Assembly (NCBI RefSeq): GCF_051106095.1
Contig: NC_135783.1
Span: forward strand, 192,652,947 to 192,716,946
Reading direction: 5' to 3'
Source: Pogona vitticeps
Taxonomy: Eukaryota > Chordata > Lepidosauria > Squamata > Agamidae
Length of the DNA: 64,000 bases
Shown here: positions 31,401 through 41,094 of the stretch, one piece after another
How positions within the stretch are numbered: position 1 is the first letter of the stretch
Layout of the letters: each line of letters opens with the position of its first letter
Translations under genes and position numbers: made by a program
The notes under the pieces: generated by a model
What the model was told of the DNA's origin: nothing
Databases searched by the model: none
What the model saw: the letters and a program-made list of their open reading frames with translations, nothing else

Positions 31401-32926
31401 CCCTGAAACCCTACTACAGAGGGGAACAGAGGGTTTTATTTGCAATAAAAGCAGCTGAGAGTGAGGAAGCTGAATTACCCTTCTGGGAGGGTAGAGGGGA
31501 AGTAAAATACAACCCAGATGAGGTAAAGATCAGTCCTGCACTCACCCAAGACCAGCAGCAAGAACTAAAAGTGCTGCTCACCAAATATCAAAAGGTGTTT
31601 TCAAATAAGCCGGGGATAGTGAAGGGAGTGATGCATCGGATCCATACAGGGGATGCAACCCCACAAGCAGTATCCCCATACCGAGTGACGGGACCCTATA
31701 GGGACAAGGTGCGGAAGGAGCTGGACGAGATGCTTAGGGAGAACATAATCGTCCCCTCTTCTAGTCCTTGGTCCTCTCCGATAGTCCTGGTGGACAAGCC
31801 TGATGGGAGCATTAGATTTTGTGTAGATTACCGGAAATTAAACCGCGTAACCACTCCTGATGCCTACCCGATGCCCAGGCTAGACAACCTGATTGAAACC
31901 ATAGGGGGTTGTCGGTTCATTTCATCGTTGGACCTAGTAAAGGGATACTGGCAATTAAGGATTGATCCCAGGGATCAAGAAAAGACCGCATTTTGCAGCC
32001 CTTTCGGTCTCTATGAGTTTAGAGTCCTGAGTTTTGGTCTCAGAAATGCACCAGCCACATTCCAAAGGCTGATGGACCAGACCTTAGCAGGGCTCAGTGA
32101 CTTTACTGTGGCCTACATTGACGATATAGGGATCTTCAGCAATACCTGGGAAGATCACCTGAAACACCTGGAGATAGTGCTGCAGAGGTTAAGTGCAGCA
32201 GGGCTAACAGTAAAGGCAAGCAAGTGTCAGCTGGGTAGCCCAGAAATAAAATACTTGGGTCACATAGTAGGGGGAGGAGTGATCAAACCCCTAGAGGCCA
32301 AGATAGAAGCCGTTCGTGATTGGCCCAGACCCAACACCAAGAAAAAAGTCAAATCATTTCTTGGGTTGGTGGGCTACTACAGAAAGTTCATCCCGAGGTT
32401 TAGCGAGATAGCGACTCCGCTGACCGATCTGACGCGGAAGAAGACTGATGACCGCATCCCGTGGACCAGCGACTGTGAGGAGGCGTTCCGGAGGTTGAAG
32501 GAGGCGCTCATCCATTATTCAGTGCTGCGTGCTCCCGACTTCGACCGGGAGTTCATCATCTACACCGATGCGTCTAACAGCGGGGTAGGAGCAGTTCTTT
32601 GCCAGGAGGATGAAAATGGTGACCAGCATCCAGTATCCTACCTGAGTAGGAAACTCCAGAAAGGTGAGAGACATTTGGCAACTGTGGAAAAGGAGTGCTT
32701 GGCCATAGTATACGCGATTCAGAAGGCCAAACCTTACATCTGGGGAAGACATTTTGTTCTGTGCACTGACCACTCACCACTGCAGTGGTTAAAGACAATG
32801 AAAACCCACAATAGTAAACTTATGAGGTGGGCGTTAAACCTGCAAGATTATGACTTTGAAGTGAAGGTGGTCAGAGGGTCAATGAACTGTGTTGCTGACG
32901 CATTGTCAAGAAGACCCGAAGAGTGA
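28484..32926 (+). CDS. gag-pol: gag-pol polyprotein, Gmr1-type (Gag-CCHC-integrase-RT-RNase H)
   Basis: The start is the ATG at 28484 (MPLTRSQMAEMGE); the in-frame TTG upstream is less likely. Residues 43-86 are highly charged and probably coiled coil. Residues 187-269 form a SCAN-like capsid domain (QLRQRFRSL ... LIALEQFYSVL). The CCHC knuckle is at 340-353. After a protease-like segment comes integrase, with zinc ligands H637, H644, C674, C677, a catalytic triad D707, D767, E803 (D-X35-E), and a GPY/F-type module at about 939-980 (KWAGPYRV ... HVNALKPYY). RT follows (FCVDYRKLN, SLDLVKGYWQLR, YIDD at 1211-1214), then RNase H (YTDASNSG with D1362; TVEKECLAIV; LCTDHSPLQW), ending VADALSRRP. 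Gag and Pol share one frame, so no frameshift is needed between them. It looks whole. Confidence 0.93.
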   Translation: MPLTRSQMAEMGEVRDPQVDQGSEEEFGSVQDESTGEQNPELRKMLLAQQHELRVREMEERERERQRQFELEREKMAFELKKLEIMSRNSNNNNNEGNPGNGEGSLSKTDLKKFPVYHKGDCPEVFFSLVETAFVDFSVRETEKMTIMRSLISGSLAEVYAEMPVELLKDFAEFKKLVFARHGINAEQLRQRFRSLTKNPEQTFTQVGAQLVRLLEKWLSQEGTETFQQLKDLIALEQFYSVLHGELKFQVRERKPKSVSEAAEIADFISQIRKPLGAEGKSVGKPKETYSKYSQGPGKNQQGGGTHVEGKPSDMKPQKPQILEGKPKPEEKDSKYSRKCYFCQGKGHLISECEKLKQLKGNLPHDLSGTKPKAVFCVQKEQSSLPLREPVAMATQSGTVTSADQAGENGPLVEVKRCLLVRTDSQLFETAGVDVGILDHQYRGLRDTCSQVTLCHPDIIPREYIIPNESMKVAGIEGQVISLPVAEVPVSFQGWRGVWRLAISSTLPAAVLVGNDLAEHVKRVLVITRSQATTGTVQGGTEEPEAEAGEGSPEAVVETLTTDSKFGQEQKADATLRKCFEKVTDTQLTPETPARFCEKKGILYRETLMNISKGGDGIRSQLVVPEKYHPMILQRGHSDMFAAHLGVNKTQQRITQNFYWPEIGKQIKEFCKQCDVCQRQGNNRDRTKAKLCPLPVIDTPFKCTGVDIVGPLPKATKRGNRFILTIVDHATRYPEAIPLTNIETNTVADALVGYMSRMGFASEIITDLGTSFTSKLMKRLWQICGIKHKETTAYHPESNGLTEKFNGTLMRMIRAYLAENPNNWDQKLQSLLFAYRSVPQASTGFSPFELLFGRRVKGPLDLIKQNWEQITQDDPQDIVTYIDSLMNDLKRNLELAAENLQAQKVRQKTWYDQKARERHFNPGEEVLWLRPCKENKLQLKWAGPYRVISKMLDLNYLIEQEEHQARRVVHVNALKPYYRGEQRVLFAIKAAESEEAELPFWEGRGEVKYNPDEVKISPALTQDQQQELKVLLTKYQKVFSNKPGIVKGVMHRIHTGDATPQAVSPYRVTGPYRDKVRKELDEMLRENIIVPSSSPWSSPIVLVDKPDGSIRFCVDYRKLNRVTTPDAYPMPRLDNLIETIGGCRFISSLDLVKGYWQLRIDPRDQEKTAFCSPFGLYEFRVLSFGLRNAPATFQRLMDQTLAGLSDFTVAYIDDIGIFSNTWEDHLKHLEIVLQRLSAAGLTVKASKCQLGSPEIKYLGHIVGGGVIKPLEAKIEAVRDWPRPNTKKKVKSFLGLVGYYRKFIPRFSEIATPLTDLTRKKTDDRIPWTSDCEEAFRRLKEALIHYSVLRAPDFDREFIIYTDASNSGVGAVLCQEDENGDQHPVSYLSRKLQKGERHLATVEKECLAIVYAIQKAKPYIWGRHFVLCTDHSPLQWLKTMKTHNSKLMRWALNLQDYDFEVKVVRGSMNCVADALSRRPEE

Positions 32927-33198
32927 AGACGGCGAAGAAACATGGACTATGTATATTTGGTGGCCAAAAGTTAAATGTACCTGTTTTTTTTTTTTATCAG
33001 TCTTGGTTTGTATTAATAAAGGTAACTTAATGTATTGTAAATATGAATGTTAAAATGCATAAGTGATATGTTTAACCTAGAGGGTAAGTATGGTATTGTG
33101 TTATTGTATAACTGTTTTTGTGTGTTTTGATCCTGGTTGTTTTTTGGAGAAAAGCACTTTAGCTTTTCCCCTGCAAAACAACTTATAAAGTGGGGAGG

Positions 33199-33675
33199 TG
33201 TCACATACAGCACTGATGGTACCTGTCTGTCATGGGTTTGGAGGGAAAGTTCCATCCTATGGGGAGTGGAAGGCGGGACATCAGGGGGAGGAGCTGTACT
33301 GTATATATATTTGGAGCTTGTGTGGAAATGAGGAGTGGGAGTCTGTGTGTCAGACTGAGTACAACTGTGTGTCAGTTAGTACATACCTGATAGGTTCAGG
33401 TTTCTTTATAGGTAGCCAGAACTGATAGGTTCAGGGTCTGTGCTTTACTTTAAAGTGTTCTGTGTGAACCAAACTGTTGTATGTATGATTGAGACTAAGC
33501 CACGTTACAGTATCTTATTTACCTAATCTTTTTATTTACCCTGTTTGTTATTTAAATAAACCTTGTTCTTTTGTTTAGTAAAATCCATTCCTGGTCTGTG
33601 TGACTTCTTATAGGGAATGGTTGGTGGCAGCATAATTAAAGTGTGGCATATTCCAGTAGGTCTGGGGTTGTCACA
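33199..33675 (+). repeat. 3' LTR of element B
   Basis: This 477-bp LTR matches the 5' LTR at all but about one position. AATAAA is at 33555-33560. It is preceded by the purine tract and followed by TTGA and a further LTR rather than by host DNA. Confidence 0.92.
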
Positions 33676-33679
33676 TTGA

Positions 33680-34167
33680 TGTTACATACAGCACTGATGG
33701 TACCTGTCTGTCATGGGTTTGGAGGGAAAGTTCCATCCTATGGGGAGTGGAAGGCGGGACATCAGGGAGGAGGAGCTGTACTGTATATATATGTGGAGCT
33801 TGTGTGGAGAAGTTTAGAAGCTGGAGGTGGGAGTCTGTGTGTCAGACTGAGTACAACTGTGTGTCAGTTGGTACATACCTGATAGGTTCAGGTTTCTATA
33901 TAGGTAGCCAGAACTGATAGGTTCAGGGTCTGTGCTTTACTTTAAAGTGTTCTGTGTGAACCAAACTGTTGTATGTATGATTGAGACTAAGCCACGTTAC
34001 AGTATCTTGTTTACGTGATCTTTTTATTTACCCTGTTTGTTATTTAAATAAACCTTGTTCTTTTGTTTAGTAAAATCCATTCCTGGTCTGTGTGACTTCT
34101 TATAGGGAATGGTTGGTGGCAGCTTAATTAAAGTGTGGTATACTCCAGTAGGTCTGGGGTTGTCACA
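33680..34167 (+). repeat. third LTR, different subtype, four bases after element B
   Basis: This 488-bp LTR begins TGTTACATACAG and ends GGTTGTCACA. Its U3 (GAGAAGTTTAGAAGCTGGAG) differs from both element A and element B, so it is not a simple tandem copy. TTGA lies on both sides (33676-33679 and 34168-34171). That could be a 4-bp target duplication or the normal first bases after an LTR. It is followed by only about ten bases of primer-binding region (TTGATTGGTG). Confidence 0.88.
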
Positions 34168-34177
34168 TTGATTGGTG

Positions 34178-35859
34178 GATCACAACCCAAAACAGTATAC
34201 ATTATAACACAATAACATACAATCCCATACTTACACTCTAGGTTAAACATAGCACTTATGCATTTAACATTAACATTTACAATACATTAAATTACCTTTA
34301 TTAATACAAACAAACTTGTTCATTAAACAGGTACATTCAACTTTTGGTCACCAAAATATACATAGTCCATGGTTTCTTCGCCGTCTTCACTCTTCGGGTC
34401 TTCTTGACAAGGCGTCAGCAACACAGTTCATTGACCCTCTGACCACCTTCACTTCAAAGTCATAATCTTGCAGGTTTAAAGCCCACCTCATAAGTTTACT
34501 ATTATGGGTTTTCATTGTCTTTAACCACTGCAGTGGTGAGTGGTCAGTGCACAGAACAAAATGTCTTCCCCAGATGTAAGGTTTGGCCTTCTGAATCGCG
34601 TATACTATGGCCAGGCACTCCTTTTCCACGGTTGCCAAATGTCTCTCACCTTTCTGGAGTTTCCTACTCAGGTAGGACACTGGATGCTGGTCACCATTTT
34701 CATCCTCCTGGCAAAGAACTGCTCCTACCCCGCTGTTAGACGCATCGGTGTAGATGATGAACTCCCGGTCGAAGTCGGGAGCACGCAGCACTGGATAATG
34801 GATGAGCGCCTCCTTCAACCTCCGGAACGCCTCCTCACAGTCGCTGGTCCACGGGATGCGGTCATCAGTCTTCTTCCGCGTCAGATCGGTCAGCGGAGTC
34901 GCCATCTCGCTAAACCTCGGGATGAACTTTCTGTAGTAGCCCACCAACCCAAGAAATGATTTGACTTTTTTCTTGGTGTTGGGTCTGGGCCAATCACGAA
35001 CGGCTTCTATCTTGGCCTCTAGGGGTTTGATCACTCCTCCCCCTACTATGTGACCCAAGTATTTTATTTCTGGGCTACCCAGCTGACACTTGCTTGCCTT
35101 TACTGTTAGCCCTGCTGCACTTAACCTCTGCAGCACTATCTCCAGGTGTTTCAGGTGATCTTCCCAGGTATTACTGAAGATCCCTATATCGTCAACGTAG
35201 GCCACAGTAAAGTCACTGAGCCCTGCTAAGGTCTGGTCCATCAGCCTTTGGAATGTGGCTGGTGCATTTCTGAGACCAAAACTCAGGACTCTAAACTCAT
35301 AGAGACCGAAAGGGCTGCAAAATGCGGTCTTTTCTTGATCCCTGGGATCAATCCTTAATTGCCAGTATCCCTTTACTAGGTCCAACGATGAAATGAACCG
35401 ACAACCCCCTATGGTTTCAATCAGGTTGTCTAGCCTGGGCATTGGGTAGGCATCAGGAGTGGTTACGCGGTTTAATTTTCGGTAATCTACACAAAACCTA
35501 ATGCTCCCATCAGGCTTGTCCACCAGGACTATCGGAGAGGACCAAGGACTAGAAGAGGGGACGATTATATTCTCCCTAAGCATCTCGTCCAGCTCCTTCC
35601 GCACCTTGTCCCTATAGGGTCCCGTCACTCGGTATGGGGATACTGCTTGTGGGGTTGCATCCCCTGTATGGATCCGATGCATCACTCCCTTCACTATCCC
35701 CGGCTTATTTGAAAACACCTTTTGATATTTGGTGAGCAGCACTTTTAGTTCTTGCTGCTGGTCTTGGGTGAGTGCAGGACTGATCTTTACCTCATCTGGG
35801 TTGTATTTTACTTCCCCTCTACCCTCCCAGAAGGGTAATTCAGCTTCCTCACTCTCAGC
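34178..35859 (-). mobile_element. inverted pol/3'UTR segment of a third Gmr1-type copy (fossil)
   Basis: On the minus strand this 1.68-kb block corresponds to the RT-RNase H part and 3'UTR of the same family, equivalent to about 31454-33132 of element B. Sequence variants (for example YVDD where element B has YIDD) show it came from a copy distinct from A and B. It lies next to the short primer-binding stub of the third LTR and ends at the right copy of the 23-bp repeat. It is a fragment and cannot move by itself. With element B it forms a long inverted repeat spaced by about 1 kb. Confidence 0.9.
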
Positions 35860-35882
35860 GGGAAGGTGTGATACGACGGTAC
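35860..35882. repeat. right copy of 23-bp direct repeat bounding composite element B
   Basis: It is identical to 27546-27568. Host DNA resumes after it (AAATGAATAAAAATAGCC). The repeat ties the whole block from 27569 to 35859 into one insertion or repair event. Confidence 0.9.
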
Positions 35883-37533
35883 AAATGAATAAAAATAGCC
35901 TAAATACCAGGTAATATGTCTTGGTTGCTACACTGGGAGTGAAGGGAGTTTGTGTATTTGGAATCAAGGGTAGGAATAATATGGCTTGCCATTTTGTTGG
36001 CCTCTGGAGCCTGTAGTTTTTTTCTGCAAAAAATATAAATAAATAAATAAAAGAGGAGGAGATTCTTTTCTTTAAAAAAAAATCTTGTTTGCTCAACACT
36101 TGGTTTTGATAGAAATTCCATTTTGAATAATAAGAATAAAAATAATATCCATATGTGACCAGAAAATATCACTCTTGGATCTCTGGAGCTTGCCCATTCC
36201 TGCTCTGAATATTGTAAAATTGGATTCAACCCATGCTCTTTGATTTGTAAATCAATGCGGTATGTTACTGACCATATTATGTCTACACCACATAGACTAT
36301 ACCTCTGCATAAGATGTCATTACTTTGAAGGAGGTAAATGCCTTCATACAGGTAGGGAATTGGAAGGTACCGAGGAAGAACGTGACAAACTCTGTTGAAA
36401 GGACTAAAAGAGGCACATTTTGTTTATATAATTTCTGCCCTGTAGAGATGCCTAAAATATGGAACACTGAAAGGAAAAAAATCTTTAGTTTGGGGCGACA
36501 TTTCTCAGTTACATTGCTACAAATGTAAGATAGCAGCAATCACATAAAACTGTTTTTCTGCCATAACCAGCTGAGAATCTAATCTGATCATTATCGAGAA
36601 TGACTCAATTATTATGTTAATACTTAACATGGAATGTATGTTGAGCCATTTCTTGTAATTTGCATTTCGGGAGAAGGCTAGTACCAATGGCAAGCTATAA
36701 GAAGATGCTTTGTTTATGCAGATGTCATCTTGACTTGTAGCGGACTATTTGCTTGGGATGGAAATACTGATGTACGGCCAAGGTCCTGGATATGCCCTGC
36801 AACCTTCATTAACTGGTGTAATTGTAATTGTCATTTTGGTATTGTGGTCTGATCACCGTCTTGTGTAATTTAGAGAAGAGGTGTTTATGCCTTGAGCACG
36901 TTCAGAACATTTGAGCTATAATCGCCTCCCAAGTTTTAAGCTGTATAATTTGGGAATGATGAACTGGGTGCTGCTGTAAACCTGGACTTGCTAGGTGGTG
37001 ATTATTCCTAGGTTCCAGTGGGTTGTTGTCACCATTATCCTTGGAGATGTTTAATGGGAGACTATATATAAAATGAACAAACTTTGTCTACTAGTGTTAG
37101 AAGGGAAGTGGATGAGGAGTGTTGTAGTTGCCTTCAAGGATAATTATTTATCATCATGGTTATAGGGACCTGATATGACCTAATTTCAAGGCAGGATCAC
37201 ATAAAATCTCATTCTGTTATCACAATGAGAATGTGTGATACAGTGCATTGAAACGATCTCTAAGCTGTCCATGCAAATGAGGTTCATTTGAGGCTATTGT
37301 GTGCCAAGTTCGAAGCAGGATGGCTATGAAATGGCTTATTTATTGGGGTTTAATGAATGACCTTCAGCAGATTGGCAGTGAATTCATTCAGGTCAGGAAG
37401 AAGGTCTAATATTTTCGGTGCCCTTGCAATAGTACAGTATGTTTAAATTTTTATTACAAGGGAAGTGTTCATCCAATTTTTTCCCTGGTGGCTTCATAAG
37501 ATTTATTTCAAACATGCTCAGCTTGTGTTTGTT
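35883..37533. other. gene-free stretch, possible conserved noncoding DNA
   Basis: No gene or named repeat. From about 36,640 to 37,290 the sequence is free of simple repeats, moderately AT-rich, and holds motifs such as ATGCAAATGAGG (octamer-like) and GTAATTGTAATTGTCATT. This is a weak hint of a regulatory element and needs alignment. Confidence 0.35.
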
Positions 37534-37541
37534 ATCTAGTG

Positions 37542-37734
37542 CAGCCATTCTCAATGGGTGCCATAGGGCAACTTTGGGGCCTGGCACATTTGAAGGGGGC
37601 CACAGACTGGAAACAATTCTTCACACACCACCTTATAAGGCCCACTGTGCGACTTGTACAATCCTGATTTGCCCTATATTTCTATCATATTGTGTTCATG
37701 GCTGTGGCAAAAAAAAAAAAGTTGAGAATGGCTG
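37542..37734. mobile_element. small hAT-like MITE
   Basis: The ends CAGCCATTCTCAA (37542) and TTGAGAATGGCTG (ending 37734) are perfect 13-bp inverted repeats. Flanks ATCTAGTG and CTCTAGGG match at 6 of 8 positions, a decayed 8-bp duplication. An A-run of 12 lies beside the right end. There is no coding capacity. Confidence 0.75.
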
Positions 37735-37988
37735 CTCTAGGGAACCTCTTGTTGTCTGCGGGGAGGGTTTATGAACAGAGTGGGCGTGGCTTGTTTCCAG
37801 GGGGAAGTAAAGATGGGAGAGGGAAGCCACTATAGATCTATAATAGATTTTAGAAGAAATCAAACCAGGCTATCATGGTAAAGAAAATCATCTTAAATTT
37901 CAAGGGCAAATATTACACTTGGGTACTGCTTTATTATGCTGGATAGTGTACTTACGTCTAATCTACATACAAATTTTAACCAGTTGTT

Positions 37989-38341
37989 CATCATCATTTA
38001 GTCGTTTAGTTGTGTCCGACTCTTTGTGACCCCATGGACCAGGGCACACCAGGGGTCAAATTCATGTTGGTTGCTTCGCAGACACTGTCCAGCTATCTCA
38101 TCCTCGGTAGTCCCCTTCTCCTCCTGCCATCACACTTTCCCAACATCGGGGGCTTTTCCAGGGAGTCTTCTCTTCTCATGAGATGGCCAGAGTATTGGAG
38201 CCTCAGCTTCAAGATCTGTCCTTCCGGTGAGCACTCAGGTTTGATTTCCTTCAGAATGAATAGGTTTGTTCTCCTTGCAGTCCAGGGGACTCTCAAGAGC
38301 CTCCTCCAGCACCACAATTCAAAGGCATCAATTCTTCGGCG
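37989..38341 (-). mobile_element. BovB (RTE-type) LINE, 5'-truncated
   Basis: The minus strand reads RIDAFELWCWRRLLRVPW and LKLRLQYSGHLMRRE, the BovB ORF2 C terminus. The 3' end is GAGTCGGACACAACTAAACG. Identical 12-mers TAACCAGTTGTT (37977-37988, 38342-38353) are the target duplication. Compared with the 44.3-kb copy, about 30 bases are missing near 38,050. The copy is dead. Confidence 0.9.
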
Positions 38342-38353
38342 TAACCAGTTGTT

Positions 38354-40227
38354 ATTGACCATATTATGAGAAAAAGTCCAGAGCTGCACTGCCTTTCACA
38401 TAAAATTCATGTTAATGTTTGTTATCCATCCTCCAAACAGGACATATTGTCATAATGTCTTCAGAATTAATGAGCTAAGATGCATGACAGGACTCACTGC
38501 TGCAAATAAATCACTAGAACAATTTAGCCAGAAGGACTAGAAACCAGTATAAAGTGACATCAGCATTTACTAAGTGATAACAACCAAACTCCATTTGTAG
38601 TGTCATGCCCCTACTACAAAGGTCCCTTTCAGATCGGGATCCAGTGACTTCAGGCCCAGATGACAGGCAGTGCCTGAAGACTCTGGATCCTCAGAGAAGA
38701 TGGCAGAAATCCCTTCTAAAGAGGCCTGGAGTCCAGATCAGAAGGCAGAGGGTGAGGCAGAACTTCCTCCCAACCCAAGAGGGCAATACCAATTGAAGGT
38801 ACCCGTGAGGGGTTAAGTGCCTGTTTTGGTGGGTTTCCTTAGAACTGGAATCCTCCTCATGACTCAAGGGTCTTCTCTGGTTCCACCTGACTAGAAACAG
38901 GGCATCCAGGATCTGGTATCATTTTGACTACAAAGAAAAAAAAAGCAAACAAAAAACAAACGTGTTGTGTTACCTTTAAGTTTAATAAATTTATTTCAGT
39001 AGTAAAAAAATCTGTTGGTCTCAAAGGTTTCCCACCACCTTGTATTTTGTTGTTGCTAAAAGAGGCTGACATGGCTGCTTCTCTGAAATGGCTACATTTT
39101 GGGACTGACTCTCACCCTACACAACAATTTCCCCAAGAGATGTTTAAAGAAAAAGATGTTTAGTCCCACAGGGGAATTTGATGCCCCAACTTTAATACAT
39201 GAGTGTTCAAAACTACACACGTGTGTGAAATTACTTTTTTTTTTTTTAAATCAAAGGGCAAAAAAGAAAGAGCACCTGGCAAGTTTGGCTAATAGCACAT
39301 AACCACAACACACACACACACAAACAGCCTGAAAGTTCGGGAACATTCATGTTATCTTGAAAGCGGCAGAAATTCTCTACTCATCTTTATGGAGAGGTCA
39401 TTTGTGACGTGACAAAATACCAACAGATTCTTAATTTAAGTCCATGAAGGTGAGATTATTGTTGTGTACTTAAGGCGTGATCATGATCATGATTCAAAAT
39501 GTAGTCTCTCAAATTACTGTTCTCTGTGGGATGAAGGGGCTGAGCATATCATTAACCTTGATTTTAAGATGTGCAGTTGCACATCTCATCTAATTCTAAA
39601 CAGTCATCCTTCCCTGACCCTCAAGAGAGAGTAACCTGACAGAAGAGGAAATTTCACTGACCTGTTTGAAACAACATCATTATAATTCTAGGTAATCTTT
39701 TATGAGAGGCAAACGTAAGCTACAATTTACAGTCTGTTCTCATTCTCAAACCAGGAAAAATGTTTTGGTGTTGTCAGGGCACACAGGAAAGGTAGCATTT
39801 CTGGCAAAGCTGCCTCTGTAACACACCTTCTCCTGACATCAATTTGAGTAGAGGAGAGTGAAGGTTCTAGGCAACCTAAAATCCAAGTAAATCGGGGTGG
39901 GGGGTTGTTGTTTTTTTAGTGTGCTTTGGTGAGAAGTTGGATGTAACTTTCATGTGGTGTCACTGAAACCACTTTGGTCCTCATGTGGATGACCCACACC
40001 AGGAGCAAAATGAGGAGAGTACAATCCCATCAACTTTCTTGAGACTCTCAGTAGCTTATAGTACCACTGAGCATGGAATTCTTCAGGAGAGTTTGTCTGA
40101 ATTGGGATTAATTAGGATAACATTACAGGCATCCTGCTGGTTACAAGAAATATGCAACTCACCTGTTACTACAGTTTCACTAGCTGCTGGTCTGTTTCTA
40201 GGCTTAGTTCAAAGTGCTGCTTATGAC
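38354..40227. other. gene-free stretch
   Basis: No recognised gene. Small features: A-rich run 38,935-38,960, T-run 39,236-39,247, short CA tract 39,308-39,323, and a GATCATGATCATGAT palindrome near 39,480. The frame MPLLQRSLSDRDPV (38605-38796) shows no domain. Confidence 0.4.
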
Positions 40228-40418
40228 TAGAGATGAGCACAAACCATTGAACCGTTGGTTCATGCCAGTTCATCTTTTTGGGTGAACAAGTGTTTGGCAC
40301 TTCCCAGCCCCACCTCCTTTGGCGGCTGCCCACTCAGAGGCTGTGCCCAGAGGAGGTGGGGCAGGGAATCAGGGATGCTGCCTCTGACCTGCCTTGGGTT
40401 CTCTATGGAGAAAAAGTG
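40228..40418. mobile_element. possible DNA-transposon fragment
   Basis: ACTAGAGATGAGCACAAACC followed by GAACCGTTGGTTC resembles the start of a reptile MITE with GATGAGCACGAACC ends. The matching right end is not seen, and the MITE at 40.42 kb follows immediately. The call is tentative. Confidence 0.3.
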
Positions 40419-40700
40419 GCATATTTTTCCGTGTATAAGATGCGCTCATGTATACTTCTCCCTCTTTCTAATCTAAAATTTCTTTCTTCGCAAGAAAGTG
40501 GAGGGGGGAGGCAGGAATAATCAAAGTGCATTGATCCCTGCCTTCCCTCTCCACTTTCTTGTGAAGAAAGTGGAGGGGGAAAGCAAGAATCAAAGCACTT
40601 TGGTCCCTCCCCTCCTTATTTCCATGTATAAGACGATCCTCAGTTTTTAATCTAAATATTTTAAACAAAAGTATCATCTTATACATGAAAATATGGTACA
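40419..40700. mobile_element. MITE with ATAAGATG-type termini
   Basis: The left end, CATATTTTTCCGTGTATAAG, and the right end, CTTATACATGAAAATATGG, are imperfect inverted repeats. The interior has a duplicated GAAAGTGGAGGGGGxAxGCA segment in opposing orientations (about 40,490-40,590). The right 80 bases match the fragment at the start of the window. No target duplication could be fixed because a microsatellite abuts the right end. Confidence 0.65.
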
Positions 40701-40775
40701 TTATTATTATTACTACTACTACTGCTACTACTACTACATCTGTTGTTTCTTTCTTCTTCTTTCTTTCTTTCTTTC

Positions 40776-40860
<85 letters not shown>
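40701..40860. repeat. compound microsatellite (ATT/ACT)n-(TTTC)n-(TTGA)n
   Basis: Short ATT and ACT runs (40,701-40,737) are followed by TTTC units to 40,777 and about 21 perfect TTGA units. The TTGA part is the tail of the minus-strand LINE end that follows. Confidence 0.9.
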
Positions 40861-40861
<1 letters not shown>

Positions 40862-41045
40862 ATATCACCCATCTGGCAGCCAGGGCCACTCTGGGCAGCT
40901 TACAACAAATAAACAAACAACAGAATAACAAAATAATACAGTATCAATAGAATTGGGACAGAAATCAAATATCATAAAGTGCAGTAAAACAATAACAATA
41001 CAATAAATTACAATTAAAAGCATAACATATAAAAACATAAAACAA
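40861..41045 (-). mobile_element. LINE 3' end (L2/CR1-type)
   Basis: The reverse complement closely follows 8448-8616: CTTTTAATTGTAATTTATTG, TTTACTGCACTTTATGATAT, then CTGCCCAGAGTGGCCCTGGC and the TATATCAATCAA tail. Both copies carry long TCAA tails. Confidence 0.6.
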
Positions 41046-41094
41046 TGAATGAATGAATGAATGAATGAATGAATGAATGAATGAATGAATGAAT
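41046..41094. repeat. microsatellite (GAAT)n, about 12 units
   Basis: A perfect GAAT run at the 5' side of the minus-strand LINE end, so that short LINE piece is bracketed by two different tetranucleotide arrays. Confidence 0.92.

Larger units (their letters stand above)
27569..33675 (+). mobile_element. LTR element B: Gmr1-type Ty3/gypsy retrotransposon, looks whole
   Basis: Two 477-bp LTRs (27569-28045 and 33199-33675) enclose a leader, one 1480-codon gag-pol frame and a 3'UTR ending in the purine tract AAAGTGGGGAGG. The LTRs differ at about one position by eye, so the insertion is young. The pol order is integrase, RT, RNase H, the mark of the Gmr1 group within Ty3/gypsy. No break is obvious. 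The usual 5-bp duplication is not found directly after the 3' LTR, where a second LTR begins four bases later. The element lies on the same strand as element A, about 24.7 kb downstream. Confidence 0.92.

Noticed and set aside
33680-34167. Ordinary tandem LTR-element array sharing an LTR
   Set aside because: The third LTR is of another subtype and is followed by only about ten bases of primer-binding region, so simple LTR-LTR recombination does not explain it.
34387-36099. A 570-codon minus-strand frame starting at 36099
   Set aside because: Only the part up to about 35859 is retroelement pol. The first 80 or so codons lie in the 23-bp repeat and host DNA and are in frame by chance.
38605-38796. 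Small basic protein frame MPLLQRSLSDRDPV
   Set aside because: No start context, domain or neighbouring exon supports it.
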